The translations under genes and the position numbers were made by a program. Below are positions 1-7,982 of a stretch of DNA of 12,104 bases, in pieces. Each line of letters starts with the position of its first letter. Position 1 is the stretch's first letter. Origin of the DNA: AA29 sp041481445 (lineage in GTDB: Bacteria; Acidobacteriota; Vicinamibacteria; Fen-336); contig JBGPBV010000185.1 in NCBI GenBank assembly GCA_041481445.1, positions 1 through 12,104 on the forward strand, written 5' to 3'. The notes below the pieces were generated by a model. That model was not told where the DNA came from and made no database searches. It was given only the letters and a program-made list of their open reading frames with translations.

Positions 1-58
1 AGCGCGCGATGTCCGCCGTGCGGCGCACCTCCTCGACGAAGCTGTCCGGGAAGGACAT
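1..58 (-). CDS. dnaG: DNA primase DnaG, N-terminus only (partial)
   Basis: The reverse strand from position 58 reads MSFPDSFVEEVRRTADIAR before leaving the window. This is the typical start of bacterial primase: a short 'IP/FP..F..E+...  DI' helix that precedes the CHC2 zinc-binding domain. DnaG makes the RNA primers for replication. Only 19 codons are visible, so the zinc motif and TOPRIM core cannot be checked. The ATG lies 2 bp after the mutS2 stop, and a GAAGG Shine-Dalgarno inside the last mutS2 codons (66-70) stands 7 nt before it. This supports both the start and translation from the same mRNA as mutS2. The call rests on a short stretch of residues and on frame continuity. Confidence 0.72.
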   Translation of the reverse strand, partial: MSFPDSFVEEVRRTADIAR

Positions 59-60
59 GG

Positions 61-2553
61 TTATTCCTTCAGCTCCACGACGGTGACCCCACCCCGTCCT
101 TCGGCGCCGACATGCACTTGAGCGACGTGCGGATGTCCTTCCAGGAACTCCGCGACCGCCCGCCGGAGGATCCCCTGTCCGAATCCGTGGATGACGCGAA
201 GCTCCTGCCTCTCCGCGAGCGCAGCGTCATCCAGCGCCTTGTCGAGCTTGGGAAGCGCCTCGTCGACCGTCAGCCCGACCAGGTTTGTCTCGGCCCTGCT
301 CTCGGCGTGGCCTCTGCTCTCGGCGTGGCCAGCCGAGGCTCTGTAGCGGCTGGCCGCGCCGAGGCCCGACCGTGGGGTGTCCGTTGTCCGTTGCTCGCCC
401 GTTCGTTGCATGCCCGTTCGTTGCATGCCCTGCCCGACCGCGACCAGCTCCGTGGTCGGGACCCGCATCCTCTTGCCCGACACGGCCAGTTCCGCATCCT
501 CACCGTGCAGTCCCATGACCTCGCCCGTCACTCCGAGCGACCGGACCTTCACGCGGGTCCCGATGGCGACCGGCGTCTCCGCCACCTCCGGCTCCCGCTC
601 GGCCGCGCCGACGTCCGGCGCCGCCAGCACCTCCTCCTGCGCCTGCCGCACCAGCCGCGCGACCGAGGACTTCGCCCGCGCCACCGCCGCCGCCCCTGAC
701 TTGCGCTCCGCCTCCAGGCGCCGCACGGTCTCGTCGATGGTCAGGGCGGCCTTGCGGACGGCCTCCTCGCCCCGCCGGCGCAGCTCGCGGGCGAAGGTCT
801 CGACCTCGCTCTTCTTCTTGGCCGTGATCTCGCGCTCGGCCAGGCCCACGCGGGCTTCCGCGGATTCGATCTCGAGACGCCGCCGGGCCAGGTCCGCTTC
901 CGCCGCCTTCAGCGTGGCCTGGTCCTCCTCCAGCTTCTTCAGGAGGGCTTCCGCCTGCGCCTGCTTCAGGTCCAGGCGCGAGCGCGCGTCCCTGACCGTC
1001 TCGACGGGCAGCCCCAGCCGCTCCGCCATCTCGAGCGCGAGCGATCGGCCGGCCGTGCCCAGCTCCAGCCGGTAGGTCGGCTCGTAGGTCGCGGGGTCGT
1101 AACCGAACGAAGCGGGCGCCACGCCGGGCGTGGCCTGCGCGTAGGCCTTCATCAGGCCGTGGTGCGTGGTGGCGATGACGGTCGCCCCGCGCGCCCGGAA
1201 CATGTCCACGATCGCCACTCCCAGGGCGCCGCCCTCCGTCGGATCCGTGCCCGCCCCGACCTCGTCCAGAAGCACGAGCGCGGGCGTGGCGAGGTCGCGC
1301 GTCATGGACACCACGTTCGCGAGATGGGCCGAGAACGTGGACAGGTTGGCCGCGATCGACTGCTCGTCGCCGATGTCGGCGTAGACGCGGCGGAACACCG
1401 GCAGCGACGAGCCGGGGGCGGCGGGGACGTGCAGGCCGGACTGCGCCATGAGGGCCAACAGTCCTACCGTCTTCAGCGCGACCGTCTTCCCGCCCGTGTT
1501 CGGGCCCGAGATCACGAGCACGGAGGCGCCGTCCGCGACGGAGATCGTGACCGGAACCGGCTCCCGCGCCGAGCGCCGCGCAAGCCCGATGCGCTCGACC
1601 ACCGCCGCCATCAGCAGGGGATGGCGGGCCGCCGCCAGCCGGAGACCCTCGGAGGCGGGCACGATCTCGGGGGCGATCGCGTCCATGTCCCGCGCCACCA
1701 GGGCCATCGCCTGGACGAAGTCCAGCTCGCCCAGGACCTCCACCGAGCGCGCGAGCGCGTCCGCGCGGGCACGGACCCGCGCGGTCAGGCCGCGCAGGAT
1801 CCGCACGACCTCCTCGCGCTCCTCCTCGGCCATGGAGACGATGTCGTTGTTCACCTCGACCGCGGGCATGGGCTCCACGAACAGCGAGGCGCCGGAGCCC
1901 GAGGAGCCGTGGATGATCCCGGGGATCTGTCCCCGGTGCTCGGCCTTGAGCAGCAGGACGTAGCGGTCGTTGCGCGTGGTGACCAGCCTGTCCTGCAGGA
2001 GCCGCTCGGCCTCCTTGCCGTGCAGGTACGACTCCATGACGGACTGGAGCTGCGACCGCAGGCGCACGAGGGTGCGGCGAATCTCGGCCAGATGGGGGGA
2101 GGCGTCGTCCGCGACCTGGCCTTCGGGCAGGATCGCGCGGCGGATGGCGGAGGCGATCTCGGACGCGTCGGCCACGTCGCCGGCGAGGCGCGCCAGGCCC
2201 GGCGCTCCTTCCGCCCGGGCCACGCGCCGGCCGATCTCGATGGCGCCCTCGATGAACGACGCCACGTCGGCGAGCACGAGCGGATCCAGGAACGTCCCCT
2301 CGACGCGCGCCTCCTGGAGGGCGGGGGCGATGTCGGGCAGGTCGTGGTAGGGCTGGCGGCCGAGCGTGCGCAGCACGACCGTCCCTTCGGTGGTCCGGGC
2401 GAGCGCGGCCCGCACCGCTCCGGGCTCCGTCTCGGGAGCCAGCGCGCGGACGCGCACCTGTCCCGCCGCCGAGCCGGTGTGGCTCAGGACGAGCGCCCGA
2501 ATGGCCTCGAATTCCAGAGTTCGGAAAGTATTACTGTTCATGCCTTCCGGCAT
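61..2553 (-). CDS. mutS2: Endonuclease MutS2 (MutS-family ATPase with C-terminal Smr domain)
   Basis: The 830-residue product has the full MutS2 layout and lacks the mismatch-recognition domain of MutS1. Residues 1-300 are the core/clamp helices. The ATPase has Walker A GPNTGGKT at 350-357, Walker B LVLLDE at 426-431 with the GAGTDPTEGGAL loop after it, and the ATTHH switch at 461-465. Residues about 525-645 form a charged coiled coil, 660-705 a KOW-like strand region, and 757-830 an Smr domain with HGFGQGILR at 789-797. MutS2 proteins act in anti-recombination and, in some species, rescue of collided ribosomes; which applies here is unknown. The linker 708-755 is low-complexity and built of short repeats. 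The Smr LDLRG motif reads TNLVG (756-760), so nuclease activity is doubtful. ATG at 2541 (MNSNTFRTLEF) is an alternative start that fits family N-termini equally well; neither start has an ideal Shine-Dalgarno. dnaG follows after 2 bp. Confidence 0.96.
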   Translation of the reverse strand: MPEGMNSNTFRTLEFEAIRALVLSHTGSAAGQVRVRALAPETEPGAVRAALARTTEGTVVLRTLGRQPYHDLPDIAPALQEARVEGTFLDPLVLADVASFIEGAIEIGRRVARAEGAPGLARLAGDVADASEIASAIRRAILPEGQVADDASPHLAEIRRTLVRLRSQLQSVMESYLHGKEAERLLQDRLVTTRNDRYVLLLKAEHRGQIPGIIHGSSGSGASLFVEPMPAVEVNNDIVSMAEEEREEVVRILRGLTARVRARADALARSVEVLGELDFVQAMALVARDMDAIAPEIVPASEGLRLAAARHPLLMAAVVERIGLARRSAREPVPVTISVADGASVLVISGPNTGGKTVALKTVGLLALMAQSGLHVPAAPGSSLPVFRRVYADIGDEQSIAANLSTFSAHLANVVSMTRDLATPALVLLDEVGAGTDPTEGGALGVAIVDMFRARGATVIATTHHGLMKAYAQATPGVAPASFGYDPATYEPTYRLELGTAGRSLALEMAERLGLPVETVRDARSRLDLKQAQAEALLKKLEEDQATLKAAEADLARRRLEIESAEARVGLAEREITAKKKSEVETFARELRRRGEEAVRKAALTIDETVRRLEAERKSGAAAVARAKSSVARLVRQAQEEVLAAPDVGAAEREPEVAETPVAIGTRVKVRSLGVTGEVMGLHGEDAELAVSGKRMRVPTTELVAVGQGMQRTGMQRTGEQRTTDTPRSGLGAASRYRASAGHAESRGHAESRAETNLVGLTVDEALPKLDKALDDAALAERQELRVIHGFGQGILRRAVAEFLEGHPHVAQVHVGAEGRGGVTVVELKE
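64..70 (-). promoter_or_regulatory. Ribosome binding site of dnaG
   Basis: GAAGGAA on the reverse strand overlaps the last codons of mutS2. Its GAAGG core sits 7 nt before the dnaG ATG (58-56). The site is inside the upstream coding region, so ribosomes finishing mutS2 would be close to the dnaG start. Confidence 0.55.
295..330 (-). repeat. 18-bp in-frame tandem repeat, 2 copies, in the mutS2 linker
   Basis: Two adjacent 18-bp units (295-312 and 313-330) match at 17 of 18 bases. They encode GHAESR twice (residues 742-753). The unit length is a multiple of three, so copy-number change keeps the frame. The repeat lies immediately before the Smr domain. Confidence 0.9.
397..426 (-). repeat. 15-bp in-frame tandem repeat, 2 exact copies plus a degenerate third
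   Basis: Two identical 15-bp units (397-411 and 412-426) encode MQRTG twice (residues 710-719). A decayed third copy at 385-396 encodes EQRT. The repeat follows the KOW-like region and precedes the Smr domain of MutS2, in a part with no conserved family sequence. Confidence 0.9.
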
Positions 2554-2732
2554 GCTCGCCGGACGTGTCCTGTTGTCGGCTCAAGCGCGACGGAACCCGC
2601 GTCGGATCAACCGTAAGCCTCCGCCGCTCTGCGAGTTCGGGAAGTGTCGCCCAGACGGGGATCCTGTCCAGCGCTCCCGGCTCGGCCCGCCTCGCCCCCG
2701 ATTCGCGCCGCGCCAGGACAGGACTCGCCTAG

Positions 2733-2761
2733 AAGATGAGAAGAATCAACGATTTTGTCAA
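2733..2761 (-). promoter_or_regulatory. Candidate promoter for mutS2-dnaG
   Basis: A perfect -35 TTGACA lies at 2761-2756, 4 bp past the larB stop, inside an AT-rich patch (about 2731-2767) that stands out in this GC-rich DNA. With a 17-bp spacer the -10 is CATCTT (2738-2733), only 3 of 6 matches, so the -35 is the convincing half. If used, transcription would begin near 2726 and leave a leader of about 170 nt before mutS2. Apart from this I see only GC-rich, non-coding sequence in 2554-2732. Confidence 0.42.
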
Positions 2762-2765
2762 GCTT

Positions 2766-3599
2766 TCAGCGGCTTTTTTCGACCGCGGGCTCGGGGGCCG
2801 TCGCGGAGGCCGCCGGGGGTGCATCCGTGGGACGCCGATCGGCCAGCCGGACGGCCGAGCGGAGGATCGTGCAGGCAAGATGCCCGGCCCCGAAGCCGTT
2901 GTCGATGTTGACGACGGCCAGGCCGGCCGCGCAGGAGTTCAGCATGGCCAGGAGGGCGGCCAGGCCGTCGAAGGAGGCGCCGTAGCCGACGGAGGTCGGG
3001 ACGGCCACGACGGGGGTGGCGATCAGGCCGGCCACGACCGAGGGCAGCGCGCCTTCCATGCCCGCCACCACCACCACCACGTCGGCCTCGCGCAGGTCGG
3101 CAGCACGGCGGAGCAGGCGATGGATCCCGGCCACGCCCACGTCGTAGATCCGCGTGACGGTGGCGCCCTGGAAGGCGGCGGTGATCGCGGCCTCCTCCGC
3201 CACCGGGAGGTCCGAGGTGCCGGCGCAGACGACGGCGACCCGTCCCGGCAGCGGCGGCACCGGTGCCACCTCGACCGTGATGCACCGCGCGGTCTCGTGG
3301 TGCACGGCGCGGGGCAGGCATGCGGCGACCAGGCGGTGGGCGTCCGCGGTGGTGCGCGTGACCAGCACGTTGTGGCCGCGGGAGGCGATGCGCTCCGCGA
3401 TCGCCGCTACCTGCTCCGCGGTCTTGCCCGCCCCGAACACGACCTCCGGCCAGCCCGTGCGGGCCTGGCGCGCGTGGTCGATGGTGGCGAAGCCGATGTC
3501 CTCGGCGCCATGGCCGGACAGCCGTGCCCGCGCGTCAGCGGGGCTGACTCGCCCGTCGCGCACCGCCTGCAGCAGCGTGTCCAGCTCGGATGGGCTCAC
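2766..3599 (-). CDS. larB: LarB: pyridinium-3,5-biscarboxylic acid mononucleotide synthase (nickel-pincer cofactor)
   Basis: LarB carboxylates nicotinic acid adenine dinucleotide and hydrolyses its phosphoanhydride. This is the first step towards the nickel-pincer nucleotide cofactor of lactate racemase and related LarA enzymes. From the GTG at 3599 the product is 277 aa, normal for the family. The N-terminal part has DIGFATIDHARQ (34-45) and PEVVFGAGKT (51-60). The PurE-like C-terminal domain has AGTSDLPVAEEA (126-137), IYDVGVAGIH (151-160), AGMEGALPSVV (179-189), PTSVGYGASF (201-210) and NSCAAG (221-226). E182 and C223 match the catalytic Glu and Cys known for LarB. The open frame continues upstream to a TTG at 3722, but that part is not LarB-like and lies above the candidate promoter, so GTG is chosen. 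No clear Shine-Dalgarno precedes it. LarC, LarE and LarA are not in the window. The tail 255-277 is Ala/Pro-rich. Confidence 0.95.
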   Translation of the reverse strand: MSPSELDTLLQAVRDGRVSPADARARLSGHGAEDIGFATIDHARQARTGWPEVVFGAGKTAEQVAAIAERIASRGHNVLVTRTTADAHRLVAACLPRAVHHETARCITVEVAPVPPLPGRVAVVCAGTSDLPVAEEAAITAAFQGATVTRIYDVGVAGIHRLLRRAADLREADVVVVVAGMEGALPSVVAGLIATPVVAVPTSVGYGASFDGLAALLAMLNSCAAGLAVVNIDNGFGAGHLACTILRSAVRLADRRPTDAPPAASATAPEPAVEKSR

Positions 3600-3600
3600 G

Positions 3601-3631
3601 GTCGCAACCCAAAAAACCTTCGAAGGTTGAC
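3601..3631 (-). promoter_or_regulatory. larB leader: palindrome plus T-run with an alternative pairing partner
   Basis: The larB leader holds a perfect 14-bp palindrome, AACCTTCGAAGGTT (3628-3615), that runs straight into six T (3616-3611), which looks like a small intrinsic terminator. A second pairing is possible: GTCAACC (3631-3625) with GGTTGCGAC (3609-3601). The two structures compete for the same AACC arm. The larB GTG starts 1 nt downstream. This could be an attenuator, a translation switch or a protein operator. The stem is short and AT-containing, so the function is inferred. Confidence 0.35.
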
Positions 3632-3660
3632 GAGTTCGCCGGCTTGAACAGATACTAATG

Positions 3661-3689
3661 ACTATAGGATCAGTGGCGACACGGCACAA
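3661..3689 (-). promoter_or_regulatory. Candidate larB promoter
   Basis: TTGTGC (3689-3684) and TATAGT (3666-3661) are separated by exactly 17 bp on the reverse strand, in an AT-rich patch of the divergent intergenic region. The -10 matches 5 of 6 positions, the -35 only 3. Predicted transcription start is near 3654, giving a leader of about 55 nt, which contains the palindrome at 3615-3628. This placement excludes the far upstream TTG start for larB. Confidence 0.4.
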
Positions 3690-3790
3690 CACTCTCCGGT
3701 GAGGGGGGCCGTGGGGCGGCAAGTCGAGTCACCGGAGCCGGCGGATCCTGGCCGGCGAATCACGACCCAGTGGAGGGGATGAAGGTGGCG

Positions 3791-3858
3791 ATGGCCGACC
3801 GGCGCCAGCGGACGGCGACGGTGCCCGCCGTCGCGCGAGGAGGATCGATTCGGACATC

Positions 3859-3862
<4 letters not shown>
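3791..3862 (+). CDS. Possible 23-aa leader peptide ahead of the glycosyltransferase
   Basis: A short frame beginning ATG GCC GAC encodes MADRRQRTATVPAVARGGSI and three more residues. It ends at a TGA that overlaps the glycosyltransferase ATG as ATGA. An AAGGTGG purine stretch (3782-3788) precedes the ATG. A second in-frame ATG at 3779 sits directly after GGAGGGG and would add MKVA. No family is recognised and its codons become less GC-biased towards the end. The overlap is typical of translational coupling, but so short a frame may arise by chance. Confidence 0.25.
3838..3843 (+). promoter_or_regulatory. Shine-Dalgarno of the glycosyltransferase
   Basis: AGGAGG matches the anti-Shine-Dalgarno core exactly but is 15 nt from the ATG at 3859, longer than usual. 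No closer purine-rich site and no nearer in-frame start codon fits, so 3859 is kept. Confidence 0.45.
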
Positions 3863-5346
<1,484 letters not shown>

Positions 5347-5361
5347 TCCCTTCGGCCGGGC

Positions 5362-5382
5362 GCCGCGCACGCGTGCCGCGGC
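5362..5382 (+). other. GC-rich hairpin after the glycosyltransferase gene
   Basis: Arms GCCGCGCACG (5362-5371) and CGTGCCGCGGC (5372-5382) are complementary except for one bulged base. No T-run follows, so it is not a standard intrinsic terminator. It abuts the TATACT -10 box at 5384 and could slow polymerase, protect the upstream 3' end or form an operator. Confidence 0.4.
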
Positions 5383-5383
5383 C

Positions 5384-5389
5384 TATACT
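5384..5389 (+). promoter_or_regulatory. -10 box close to the start of the Rossmann protein gene
   Basis: TATACT matches the sigma70 -10 consensus at 5 of 6 bases and ends 11 nt before the ATG at 5401. Transcription would start about 5 nt before the ATG. No -35 match is present at 16-18 bp and no Shine-Dalgarno precedes the ATG, which fits a near-leaderless transcript. Confidence 0.35.
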
Positions 5390-5400
5390 TCGGCAGCGGC

Positions 5401-7086
5401 ATGGACATCCGAGGCAAGAGCGTCCTCATCCTCGGCGGCTACGGCCTGGTCGGGCAGGCGGTGGCGCGGCGGCTGCTCGGGGAGCGGCCGCGCGAGATGA
5501 CGCTGCTGTCGCTCAAGCAGGAAGAGGCGGAGGAGGCGGTCGCGAGCGTGCGGGGGGAAGCCGAGGGCGTGGCCCTGCACGCCGCCTGGGGCGACGTGTT
5601 CGCGTTCGCGGACCTCAAGGACCGGCCGCGGCGGGAGGTCTACGCCGACCGCGGGCTGCGCACGCGCATGATCGAGAGCCTGATCGACCCCCTCTCGGAC
5701 GCGGCCGCCGGCCAGTACTACCTCTACCAGCTCGTGACCGGCCGCCGTCCGGAGATCATCGTCGATGCCGTCAACACCGCCACCGGCATCGCCTACCAGG
5801 ACGTCTACCGGACGAGCCGCAACGCCTACGAGGCCCTCAAGACGGGCGGCGACCTGCGCGAGAGCCTCGAGGCCCTGCTCATCGCCGACTACGTGCCCCA
5901 GCTCATCCGCCACGTGCAGGTCCTCTACCAGGCGATGGTCAAGGCGGAGACGCGCGCCTACGTGAAGATCGGGACCTCGGGCACGGGCGGGATGGGCTTC
6001 AACATCCCGTACACGCACTCGGAGGAGAAGCCCTCGCGCGTGCTGCTCTCCAAGAGCGCGCTCGCCGGCGCCCACACCCTGCTCCTGTTCCTGATGGCGC
6101 GCACCCCCGGCGGCCCGATCACGAAGGAGATCAAGCCCGCGGCCGCCATCGCCTGGAAGCGGATCGGCTTCGGAGAGGTCCGGCGCGGCGGACGTCCGGT
6201 GCCCCTCTTCGACGTCGATCCCGCGCGCGCGCCGCCGCTCGTTCCCGGCACCGCCTTCCGTCCCCACGATCCCGCGCAGGGGGCGGCCACCGGCCAGACC
6301 CTCCGGAGCGTCTTCATCGACACCGGGGAGAACGGCACCTTCTCCCTCGAGGAGTTCAGCGCCATCACCACCGGCGAGCAGATGGAGTTCGTCACCCCGG
6401 AGGAGATCGCGGACGTGGTCGCGCACGAGCTGCTCGGCGGCAACACCGGCCACGACGTGATCAACGCCCTCGACAACGCGGTCATGGGCCCCACCTACCG
6501 CGCCGGCCTCATGCGGCACTGGGCCCTCGAGAAGCTGCGCGCGCTGGAGAACGCGCACGGGGTGTCGAGCGTGGCCTTCGAGAACCTGGGCCCGCCCCGC
6601 CTGAGCAAGCTGCTCTTCGAGGCCCACCTGCTGCGGCGCGAGTACCAGACCATGGAGCGCGTGCGGGGGAGCGAGCCCGGCGAGATGGCCGGCCGGACCT
6701 CCGCGCGCGTCGAGAGCGACGCCGCCCTCCGCCGCGACATTGTCTCCATCGGGATCCCCGTCCTGATGGCGGACGGCCGCCTGCTCCGCGGCCCCGAGTG
6801 CAAGATCCCGCCCGTCACGCGCGAGGACGAGGCCTTCGCCGTCACCCCCGAGCGGGTGGAGGCCTGGGCGGAGGCGGGATGGGTCGACCTGCGCGAGGCC
6901 AACATGGCGCGCTGGCGCGACCGCTTCCGCCGCATCCGCGGCGAGATGGACGACATTCCCGAGCGCGACACCTCCTCCCGGTTCCTCCGCGACCGCCAGT
7001 TCTGGGGCGCGGAGGAGAAGATCCAGCCCGGCAAGGTCGTGGGCTGGATCTTCGCCGTCGAGGAGCAGGGCGCGCGGATGAAGTAG
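5401..7086 (+). CDS. Large Rossmann-fold (extended SDR-like) NAD(P)-binding protein, substrate unknown
   Basis: The 561-aa cytosolic protein begins with a classic dinucleotide-binding strand-loop-helix, VLILGGYGLVGQAVARRLL (8-26). Its GxxGxxG spacing (G12, G15, G18) is that of extended short-chain dehydrogenases and epimerases. VDAVNTATG (121-129) fits a later strand of the fold. A YxxxK (Y143, K147) lies near the usual SDR catalytic position, but the surroundings are not typical, so catalysis through it is uncertain. KIGTSGTGGMGFNIPYTH (189-206) looks like a conserved substrate or phosphate loop. Residues 270-561 match no domain I recognise, and the length is nearly twice that of a normal SDR. 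No acidic residue ends beta-2 (MTLLSLKQ), which leaves NADP possible. It lies 54 bp after the glycosyltransferase and 2 bp before the CDF transporter. A plain 'SDR family oxidoreductase' label is the safest name. Confidence 0.8.
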   Translation: MDIRGKSVLILGGYGLVGQAVARRLLGERPREMTLLSLKQEEAEEAVASVRGEAEGVALHAAWGDVFAFADLKDRPRREVYADRGLRTRMIESLIDPLSDAAAGQYYLYQLVTGRRPEIIVDAVNTATGIAYQDVYRTSRNAYEALKTGGDLRESLEALLIADYVPQLIRHVQVLYQAMVKAETRAYVKIGTSGTGGMGFNIPYTHSEEKPSRVLLSKSALAGAHTLLLFLMARTPGGPITKEIKPAAAIAWKRIGFGEVRRGGRPVPLFDVDPARAPPLVPGTAFRPHDPAQGAATGQTLRSVFIDTGENGTFSLEEFSAITTGEQMEFVTPEEIADVVAHELLGGNTGHDVINALDNAVMGPTYRAGLMRHWALEKLRALENAHGVSSVAFENLGPPRLSKLLFEAHLLRREYQTMERVRGSEPGEMAGRTSARVESDAALRRDIVSIGIPVLMADGRLLRGPECKIPPVTREDEAFAVTPERVEAWAEAGWVDLREANMARWRDRFRRIRGEMDDIPERDTSSRFLRDRQFWGAEEKIQPGKVVGWIFAVEEQGARMK

Positions 7087-7088
7087 GG

Positions 7089-7982
7089 ATGGCCACCGTC
7101 ACTGCCGACACCTCCGACGTGGCCAGCCGCGGCGTGCGGCGCGTCCTCTGGATCACGCTGCTGCTCAACCTCGTCGTCAGCGGCAGCAAGATCCTGGTCG
7201 GCAAGCTCACGGGGAGCCTCTCGATGGTGGCGGACGGCTACCACAGCCTGATGGACGGCTCCAACAACGTCGTGGGTCTGGTCGTCACCGCCTTCGCGTA
7301 TGCCCCTCCCGACGAGGGCCACCCGTACGGCCACCGCAAGTTCGAGACCGCGGCCACCCTCGTCATCGGCCTCGCCCTCCTCGGCCTGGCCTACAACGTG
7401 TTCGAGCAGTCGCTGAGCGCGACCGGACGCACGCACCTTCCGGAGATCGGGCTCCTCAACTGGACGGTGATGGTGGTGACCCTGGGCGTGAACCTGTTCG
7501 TGGCCTCCTACGAGACGCGGCAGGGCCAGAAGCTGGGCAGCGCCTACCTCATCGCCGACGCCGCCCACACCCGCTCCGACATCTACGTGACCCTCGGCGT
7601 GATCGCGTCGTTCGCGGGGGCGAAGGCGGGCGCGCCCTGGGTGGACAGCGTGGTCGCCATCGGCATCGCCGCCTTCGTGGCGATCCTGGCCGTGCGCATC
7701 CTGATCGGCTCCTTCCACACCCTGACCGACCGCGCGGTCATCCCCGGGGAGACGCTGTCGCGAGTGGTGCTGGCGGTGGGGGGCGTGCACAGCTGCCCGG
7801 AGGTGCGCACGCGCGGCGGGCCGGGCGCCGTCTACGTCGACATGATCGTGCACGTGGACGGCCAGATGACGCTCCGCTCCGCCCACGACGTGGCCGACCG
7901 CATCGAGGCCGCGGTCAAGGCGGAGCACCCGGAAGTGGTCGACGTCGTGGTGCACCTGGAGCCGTCGGAACCACGGCGATGA
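7089..7982 (+). CDS. Cation diffusion facilitator family transporter (Zn/Fe type)
   Basis: The 297-aa protein matches the usual length of FieF/CzcD-type metal/proton antiporters of the inner membrane, which export divalent metal. Hydrophobic segments lie at about 17-38, 42-70, 88-108, 124-140, 152-175 and 186-208. The metal site is HxxxD in helix 2 (H52, D56 in DGYHSLMD) and HxxxD in helix 5 (H160, D164 in DAAHTRSD), the pattern linked to zinc-type rather than manganese-type CDFs. HPYGHRKFE (78-86) is the family loop. Residues 210-297 form the ferredoxin-like cytoplasmic dimer domain with candidate metal ligands H234, H255, H266 and H289. The ATG is 2 bp after the preceding stop, and the TGA overlaps the next ATG by ATGA, so this is a tight operon. 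The exported metal is not determined by sequence. Confidence 0.94.
   Translation: MATVTADTSDVASRGVRRVLWITLLLNLVVSGSKILVGKLTGSLSMVADGYHSLMDGSNNVVGLVVTAFAYAPPDEGHPYGHRKFETAATLVIGLALLGLAYNVFEQSLSATGRTHLPEIGLLNWTVMVVTLGVNLFVASYETRQGQKLGSAYLIADAAHTRSDIYVTLGVIASFAGAKAGAPWVDSVVAIGIAAFVAILAVRILIGSFHTLTDRAVIPGETLSRVVLAVGGVHSCPEVRTRGGPGAVYVDMIVHVDGQMTLRSAHDVADRIEAAVKAEHPEVVDVVVHLEPSEPRR

Noticed and set aside
295..430. CRISPR-like array
   Set aside because: Units are only 15-18 bp, directly adjacent without spacers, and are in-frame coding sequence of mutS2.
1159..2616. 485-aa plus-strand frame opposite mutS2
   Set aside because: Antisense shadow, Arg/His/Gly-rich with no domain; mutS2 on the minus strand is complete.
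3644..3670. Plus-strand promoter TTGAAC-N15-TAGGAT for the glycosyltransferase
   Set aside because: Spacer is short and each box matches only 4 of 6 bases; it overlaps the better reverse-strand promoter. Kept only as a possibility.
3600..3722. 41-residue N-terminal extension of LarB from a TTG start
   Set aside because: Not LarB-like, spans the candidate promoter and the leader palindrome, and would use a rare start.
3737..3756. Two GCCGGC copies 8 bp apart as an operator
   Set aside because: Short self-complementary GC words are frequent by chance in this composition.
5362..5382. Intrinsic terminator after the glycosyltransferase gene
   Set aside because: The stem is good but there is no T-run; recorded as a hairpin only.
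5373..7088. Upstream extension of the CDF frame, as if fused to a 570-aa domain
   Set aside because: The extension is the shifted frame of the Rossmann gene (Arg/Pro-rich, no motifs). The ATG at 7089 gives a normal CDF N-terminus.
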